Positions 58,563 to 64,000 of a DNA stretch of 64,000 nucleotides are shown in pieces. The first letter of the stretch is position 1. Each line of letters begins with the position of its first letter. Source of the DNA: Porphyra umbilicalis (lineage: Eukaryota; Rhodophyta; Bangiophyceae; Bangiales; Bangiaceae); contig KV918913.1 in assembly GCA_002049455.2 (NCBI GenBank), forward strand, positions 112,114 through 176,113. Direction: 5' to 3'. Both the position numbers and the translations under genes were made by a program. The notes under the pieces are model-generated. The model searched no databases and was not told the DNA's origin. It was given only the letters and a program-made list of their open reading frames with translations.

Positions 58563-59255
58563 TCCAGGCACGTGCGAGCGATACACTGGCCTTCAGGGCG
58601 GTGGCGCGCTCGGCGACGCATCGACACGGGGCACGCCGGCCCGCCAGGACGCATGGGGCACGTACAGCCACGTTGCCGTGGCGGGGGGCGCGCGGGGCGG
58701 GGAAAGGGGTGCCGCCGCCGCGACGACAGCGGCGGCGGCCCGCCGGCGTCTCGCGACACCCACCAGAAAGGCCGACGCTCCGCCGCGCAGCGCACCTGCG
58801 CACGGCGGGTGGGGCGGCCGAGACGGCGCACGGGCGGGCGGGTGGGACCGACCGCCGCGAGACGGGAAGCCTCCAGCCGCGCCGCCCGATGCCGCCAGAA
58901 ATTGCCGACGAGCCGCCGCTACAGAAGCTGGCGTGCAGGAACGATCGCCCGCGGGTCATCTTGGGCGGGTCGAACCCCGGAAGTCGCCGCGCGCGGTCGC
59001 CGCGCGGAACTCGGGGCGGTGGGGGGGGGCAGGGGGGCAAGCGCCCTATGACCCCTGTGGCAGGACAGTCCTGTTCAGCCACTAAAACTCTCTTCGCTTT
59101 TAGCGTCATCGCGACCCGTCCAACGCTGACACGCTCTCAGATCCCTGATGACACGAATGCAGACTGCCACCTCTGAAACGGAAAGCAAGTCCCGTGATCT
59201 CCGTATTTGTGTGCATCTCTACACTTTGAGAGCACCCTGTCCTGAAGACCAGGGA
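58563..59255 (+). mobile_element. Family-B element, copy 2, with E2 inserted in its first 5 bp
   Basis: TCCAGGCACGTGCGAGCG to GAAGACCAGGGA, collinear with 24112-24812. Its first five bases, TCCAG, are also the E2 target duplication, and the original left flank is now at 46967 and upstream. The element is otherwise whole. Confidence 0.85.
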
Positions 59256-61049
59256 ATCCCGGTCGAATGATTGCCTGCGGTATCGTGGCCTGCCGCTTTG
59301 GGCAAATGAGTGGCCCTTGAGCCGTCTGCGTGTCGCTCTCTATGGTCGTTTCGCCAAAAGCTGGACAGTCCCAGACAGGCGGATCGACGTTTGGGCCAAT
59401 CAAACGCGCAAAAGCTCCTTTTTGACAGACCTGGACTCTCCACGTTTTGGCGGAACGACAGTACTGTGTGCTTTCCACCTTAGGCTGACTAGGGCGGTTT
59501 CGATGGCGCTGGCCCGCCCGGTCCGCGGACTCTGATGTCCCAAATCGGCCAAGGCTGGGCCAGAAATGGTCATTGTAGGGCACCGACCGACATCCTAGAA
59601 CTTTTGAGTGCGTCTTTGTGCGTTTGTGTGGGTGCACCCTGCTGTTGTATCGTCCACCTTCGTTTCTTCTGTATCGAAAGCCGATCGTTCTCATCCGATG
59701 CACAGCAACGCATCGGAGACCGAAATCGATGCAGTCTCCGATGCGCATCGAAGAGTCGATCCTGGCCATCGTTCCGATGCACGATGACAGGCGACCTCCG
59801 ATGCGGGAGTCAGGGGCCCCGCCTGGACGTAGGGAGTTTGAGGGGGCTAGAGAGCTGAAAAACGGACTTCCATTAAAAGTGTGGTATTAATAACGTTAGT
59901 TCAATTACCAGTGTACTGATAACGACCGTAGCCAAGCAATAAAGCGAGTTCTATCGCCGTCGCGGCGAGGAAGAAAGATCTTTTGTTGAAGGACATCCGA
60001 TGGGGAGCCGGGTGGCGCCCACGACGGCGACCCCGGACCCACGGTGGTTTAATACAAACAACGGCACTGGTCGATCGACCATCCGAACAAGCGATCGTAA
60101 TGAGTGCCGGCAGACAGATAAGACAGGCAAGCAAACAAACAATAAAAAATAAACAATGCGAAAGTAACCCCCCAAAGGGCTTTCCACAAGCCGAGTCACA
60201 CAAATCCGTGGATTCAGCCAGTCAAGGGGGCTACTCGTGGCTAATTGCCCATTGGGAGAAGAGATATGCTACATATCTCCAACGCGAGATTCGAACCGTC
60301 CCGGTGAGCTCCGAGGATGGTGAAACCCGATTGGGCGATCGCGGTCTCTTACGGGCCCGCGCGGGCGCAACCGCCCAGGCGGCGGGAGCCTTGGGGGGCG
60401 CGCCGCCCAGTCCCGATTGGGGGGAGGTGGCGGTTCGCCGTCGTCGGTCGCGACCGTCCGGCCACGCACGCGTGGGCTTGAGTGGCGGGCAGCTGACGCT
60501 GCGGGTCCGACCGGCGCGCGCGTACGCGCGCCCGCGCAGGCGAGTCGGCGTCGGCGTGGGCGTGGGGGCCAGGCGGCCGGTTGACGGGCGACGAGCGTCG
60601 GGGTTAAGAGCCGTTGATGCGCAGGTGCGTCGTGCAGCACGTGTTGGGCGACCGTCGTCGGGGCCGAGTGGCGCCTCCTTCGTCGGGGTTTTGACTACCC
60701 CGACGACACGGCGAAAGCCGGGACGCGGGCCCGTGATACCGATAGTGGGGGTGGGGTTCACAGCTCAAGGCCGGTTACCACCGAGGCGTGCGCGCGGTGC
60801 ACCACTGGCTGGGTGGTCGTCGTCGTGCCGGCAGGCGTTGCCCTCGTCGAGGTGCTGACTCCCTTGGCGACGGGGCGAAGGCCGGGGTGCGGGTCCGCGT
60901 TGTGTCGGCACGAGGCCATCCCGTGACTTCGTGCTCACGCACAGGTCGCGGCCCAACGGCGAGGTTGAGTGGGGGTGCGCCGCCGCGAGGTGGCACACCG
61001 CGATGTGGTGGACCCGGTGAGTGTGGGTCTGCGCTGGGTGGGGGGGCGG
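59256..61049. other. No recognisable gene; hairpin motifs
   Basis: 59690-59810 has five copies of TCCGATGC, with GCATCGGAGAC facing GTCTCCGATGC across 14 nt. At 60264-60282 GAGATATG-CTA-CATATCTC forms a short hairpin, followed by a B-box-like GGTTCGAATCTC on the minus strand. A minus frame at 59137-59769 has no recognisable family. From 60320 on the sequence is GC-rich. Confidence 0.45.
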
Positions 61050-61250
61050 CGCGCACGGCGGCAAGCGCGGCAAGCCCGGCGGCGACAGCGGCGAGGGCGG
61101 CAAGCGCTGCGGCGACGGCAAGCGCGGCAAGCCCGGCGGCGACCGCGGCAAGCGCGGCAAGCGCGGCGGCGACGGCGGCAAGGGCGGCAAGCGCTGAGGC
61201 GACGGCAAGAGCGGCAAGCCCGGCGGCGACAGCCAGGGTAAACACCCCCG
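61050..61250. repeat. GGCAAG-rich minisatellite
   Basis: Imperfect units of GCGGCAAGCGCGGCAAGCCC and GGCGACGGC, 12-24 bp period. On the minus strand they read as Ala/Leu-rich repeats that mimic membrane helices; this reflects composition. The array ends 14 bp before the ORF at 61264. Confidence 0.75.
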
Positions 61251-61263
61251 AACGGCCAATGCT

Positions 61264-63222
61264 ATGGCGGATTCGGCCGCGATGGCGGTTGACGTCGGCG
61301 TTGCCGATGGCGGGGCGGTCATCGACGGGGCGCATGCCGCCGCGGGGGGCCATCCGGAAGTGGATTGCTCCACGGACCCGGAGGTCTGGCGCCAGTTTTG
61401 GCCTCGCGGCTCATACTACGTACACGCGGAACCTGTGGAGGTGGTTGATTGGGTCTCGCAGGTCACCGACAACCGTCTGTACGAGATGTGCGTGCGCAAT
61501 CGCGCTCGTGCGCACACGCGTCATGTCTACGCGCATAACGAGGTGTTGCCCGACTTCATTGACGTGATGGCGCAAGCCGGGTTGCCGGACCACGCGGGTG
61601 ACCGCGTGGCCGAGATCCTTGGGGACCCGTACTTGGGGAACCAGGGCCCTCATCGTCGTGTGTACGGGGTGATGTCGTTTTGCAATGAGGTCGTTCGCTG
61701 TCAAGTGCCCTTGCACCCGTTCTCTTGCTTGGTGTACGCCAATTCGCTTCTGTTCCCTGTGAAGGGTACAGAGACGATCGAGGCGGCGGCCAACTCGTTT
61801 TGCCGCTTGTTGCGCAACTGGCCGAAGGCCGTTTTCCTCAAATGGGCTCTTGCCGAGGACCTTCCGGTCTCGTTCGGGCACGACTCCGGTCTGGGACCGT
61901 ACCTCGAGCAGCTCGCGCTGGTGAAAACCGAGGAGAACGACAACGTAGAGGACGATCGAAGTCCGCGGGTCACCGGGTTGCCGAACCCCTTTCGGCTGCC
62001 AATGTTCCCATCCGACCATAGTCGGGCCGCTGACACGCGCTTCTTTCGCGGTCGCGAGTTGATGCCCACCGCGTGGGCGGCTGGATTTCTCCGTGCGCCA
62101 CGGGCGTTCGACGTGTGCCGTTGGCTTCCGCCTATCCCGGACTGGGAGCCCCTCACGGGGTTGTGGGTGGCGACCCTTGTAGTGGTGTCGTACCTGGCAA
62201 ATGCGTTGCGCAACGCCTACAGCTCAGTCCGGCAGGAGGTGTACTCCGAGTACTACTGCAACTTAGTTGCTGCGTGGGTTCAAACACTGCAGGAGGACAA
62301 TCTCTTCGTCCACTTGGACGCTAAGACGCTTCGTCATTTTGACGCGTTGGATACGTCCAAGTTGAAGGACGCGCCCGACGGCAAAGCCAAGTGCGTCTTG
62401 TACGGAAAGATGCGTCAAGCCGTGACGGCGTTTCCATGGCGGAAGGTCCTTCAGGACGTTGTCTGGCGCGACCGCGACTCCGGGGAAGCCCGTCAGGTGC
62501 GGGTCACGGTCGACCCGACCAAGGAGAACGGCTTTTGCCTTCGCCACCCTTGTGTTGATTTCGACTGGGCGTTGGACCCGAACGCGCCACTCTCGATGGC
62601 TCGAATCACATCGAACTATCCCGGGGTGTGGCGTCGTGGTCGTCGGAGCTGGGCTCACGCCGTTGGCGACATCCGAGAGGGCCGCTACCGCCCGCGTTGG
62701 CCGCGGCGCGATCGCTCGCCCTCTCCGCCCCAGGCGGTGGATGCCACTTGACCGACCCGCGCGTCTTTCACCGCGGCGGTTGCCTTGTTTGGGTCGGCGC
62801 GCGCGCGCGATGTACGCGCTCGCGCGCCCCGTGGGGCAGCCTTGTCGGCGGTGGCTTACGCATGGGTCGAGCAGAGCGCGGGCCTGCGGACCGCTGTGGA
62901 GCGCGCCGACGGACGGGGTGTCGAGTCGGCTTTGTCCATCATCGGACAGGCCGTGGCTCGCGCCGTTGACGGCGAAGCCAACTACGGGCGATTCGCTCAG
63001 CACCTCGAGGCTATCCAGCCAGAGGAGGAGGCCACGCCGGCGCGTTTCAACGCACAGAGCATCCTTGGTCGTCGGACCCAGGAGGGCGGGAGCCCGTCGA
63101 CGGGGACCCCGCACTCGGCGCGCAACACGCGTGCGCGTAGTGTCTCGCAGGAGTCGGCGGCTAGTGTTGGCGCGAGCCGCGATTCCCTCCGGGACTCGCG
63201 TCGTCGTGACGACGAGGGGTAG
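61264..63222 (+). CDS. ORF of unknown function, related to retrotransposon antisense ORFs, with an in-frame TGA
   Basis: From ATG 61264 a 495-codon frame ends at TGA 62749-62751. The same frame stays open for another 157 codons to 63222, so the full frame would be about 652 codons. Composition is normal and globular (Trp, Tyr, Phe, Cys well represented), for example PEVWRQFWPRGSYYVHAEP, LPVSFGHDSGLGPY, FDVCRWLPPIPDW, YLANALRNAYSSVRQEVY and VTAFPWRKVLQDVV; the end is Ser/Arg-rich. No domain I know is recognised. The FGH, PTAWA, Y-Y-L and PW-V motifs occur in the same order in the E2 antisense ORF, and PW-V plus an AW...AG and Y...LE pattern in the E1 one. It could be a host gene related to sequences carried by retrotransposons, or the remnant of another element. 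No LTRs were seen around it. Confidence 0.65.
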
Positions 63223-64000
63223 CGAGGTTCACTGTTGAGTGACTTGCTCGGTTGACCCCGGCGGGGGGGTGGGGTTGCCAATGTCGAGGTGTTACGCCTT
63301 TTTAGGGCGTTGATATTTCTTCGTCTTGTTGTTGTTTGTCGTTTGACATGTTTGTATCCACTTCTCAGTTTTTCTGTTTATCGTCATAGCGATGAAGGAA
63401 GTGGCAGGCCATCATGGCCAATGTTGTGGGATTTGTATCCCTTGCGTCTGCTGATAAAAGCACTTCGTACTCGAAACATGCGCGTATGGCAGTAGCGTAC
63501 CAACTGGTGTTGGTCCATTGTGGTATTACCACGGTTGCTTCCTCTGTAGTTGTTACCAAGCGTCGAAGGACTGAGTCCAAGTGTTGTACCGGAGGTACCA
63601 GAAATTCGTTGGGGAGCACTGGTACAGGGGGATCGCTCCCGATCAGTGTCGCCTGTGCGGATTTCGGACACACATATATGCGTACGGGCCGTACACACGG
63701 TTCAGCCCAGGGAAATGCCGCAAGGCAAGTTGGGGATCATACGCAAAGTTGCGCGTCATGGACGACAGAGTGGACTTGAGCCACGCGACAGAAATTACTT
63801 CCTTAATTGCGACGGCTGTACTTGACTCTGTCCACGAGACGTGGGCGTGGCTGACTCCGTCACCGGTTACATGGACATGTTGGATAGTGGGTGACCACGT
63901 GGAGTCCATGACGATGTTGGCCACGGTTGTGAGCCCGGCCTGTCCGCGATTTCGTCACGTTGGCGTTTGCCACTCGTACCCCGGTACATGCTTCTTCTTC
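63223..64000. other. No assigned gene at the window edge
   Basis: A minus frame (63365-63673) contains TVVIPQWTNTSWYATA, faintly like the P-W-x-W-Y motif near the end of some DIRS-type RNase H domains, but the match is too short to call. The rest is unassigned. Confidence 0.3.

Noticed and set aside
60264-60330. Possible tRNA or tRNA-derived SINE on the minus strand (GGTTCGAATCTC)
   Set aside because: Only a B-box-like motif is present; the T-arm stem does not pair and no acceptor or anticodon arm was found.
60765-61373. Ala/Leu-rich minus-strand ORF resembling membrane helices
   Set aside because: It is the complement of a short GGCAAG tandem repeat and has no other coding features.
63365-63673. 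DIRS-type RNase H fragment on the minus strand
   Set aside because: Only one short motif (IPQWTNTSWY) is suggestive; no reverse transcriptase or other DIRS domain was found nearby.

Overview
This is a eukaryotic nuclear window, very GC-rich and dominated by transposable elements. It holds one recognisable host gene, an intron-containing KNOX-class TALE homeobox gene at 27978-30158. No bacterial operons, rRNA, tRNA or CRISPR array were seen. High GC, few short introns, heavy LTR-retrotransposon and MITE load and a KNOX gene together suggest an alga, most plausibly a bangiophyte red alga (Porphyra/Pyropia type). That assignment is inference.

Layout. 0-9 kb: a MITE-like inverted-repeat element, a 116-bp tandem repeat, a long hairpin, a foldback element with 55-bp subterminal repeats, a hyper-GC block with a 201-bp tandem repeat, and a dead Ty3/gypsy pol fragment. 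10-17.4 kb: a 3.3-kb hAT-type element (8-bp TSD), a Mutator-like element (9-bp TSD) and a family-A element (7-bp TSD). 18.9-23.5 kb: GC-rich, hairpin-rich, internally duplicated DNA without a convincing gene. 24-27.3 kb: a family-B element, then a 95-nt palindrome split by a hAT and a second family-A element. 28-30.2 kb: the KNOX gene. 30.6-34.9 kb: Tc1/mariner-like MITEs (family C, TA TSD), one of them carrying a family-B element that itself carries a hAT element, and two copies forming a 627-bp inverted repeat. 35.56-46.36 kb: a complete but decayed Ty3/gypsy retrotransposon (E1, TSD CTGCT, LTRs about 96% identical). 46.97-58.56 kb: a second, very young Ty3/gypsy element (E2, TSD TCCAG, LTRs differing at two of 650 positions) inserted into the tip of another family-B copy. 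61.2-63.2 kb: a free-standing ORF of unknown function.

Main biology. Both Ty3/gypsy elements have the order LTR - gag (zinc knuckle) - protease/RT/RNase H/integrase/chromodomain-like tail - a long antisense ORF - LTR. In both, gag ends in the same GGGAAAC-GAG-TAA string followed 6-7 nt later by a perfect GC-rich stem-loop, with pol in the -1 frame: a textbook -1 programmed frameshift signal. The antisense ORFs lie in the same place in both elements, and share short collinear motifs with each other and with the free-standing ORF at 61.3 kb, which suggests one undescribed protein family shared by retrotransposons and a separate locus. E1 carries only nonsense mutations and E2 almost only one-base losses, so the two copies were damaged (or assembled) differently.
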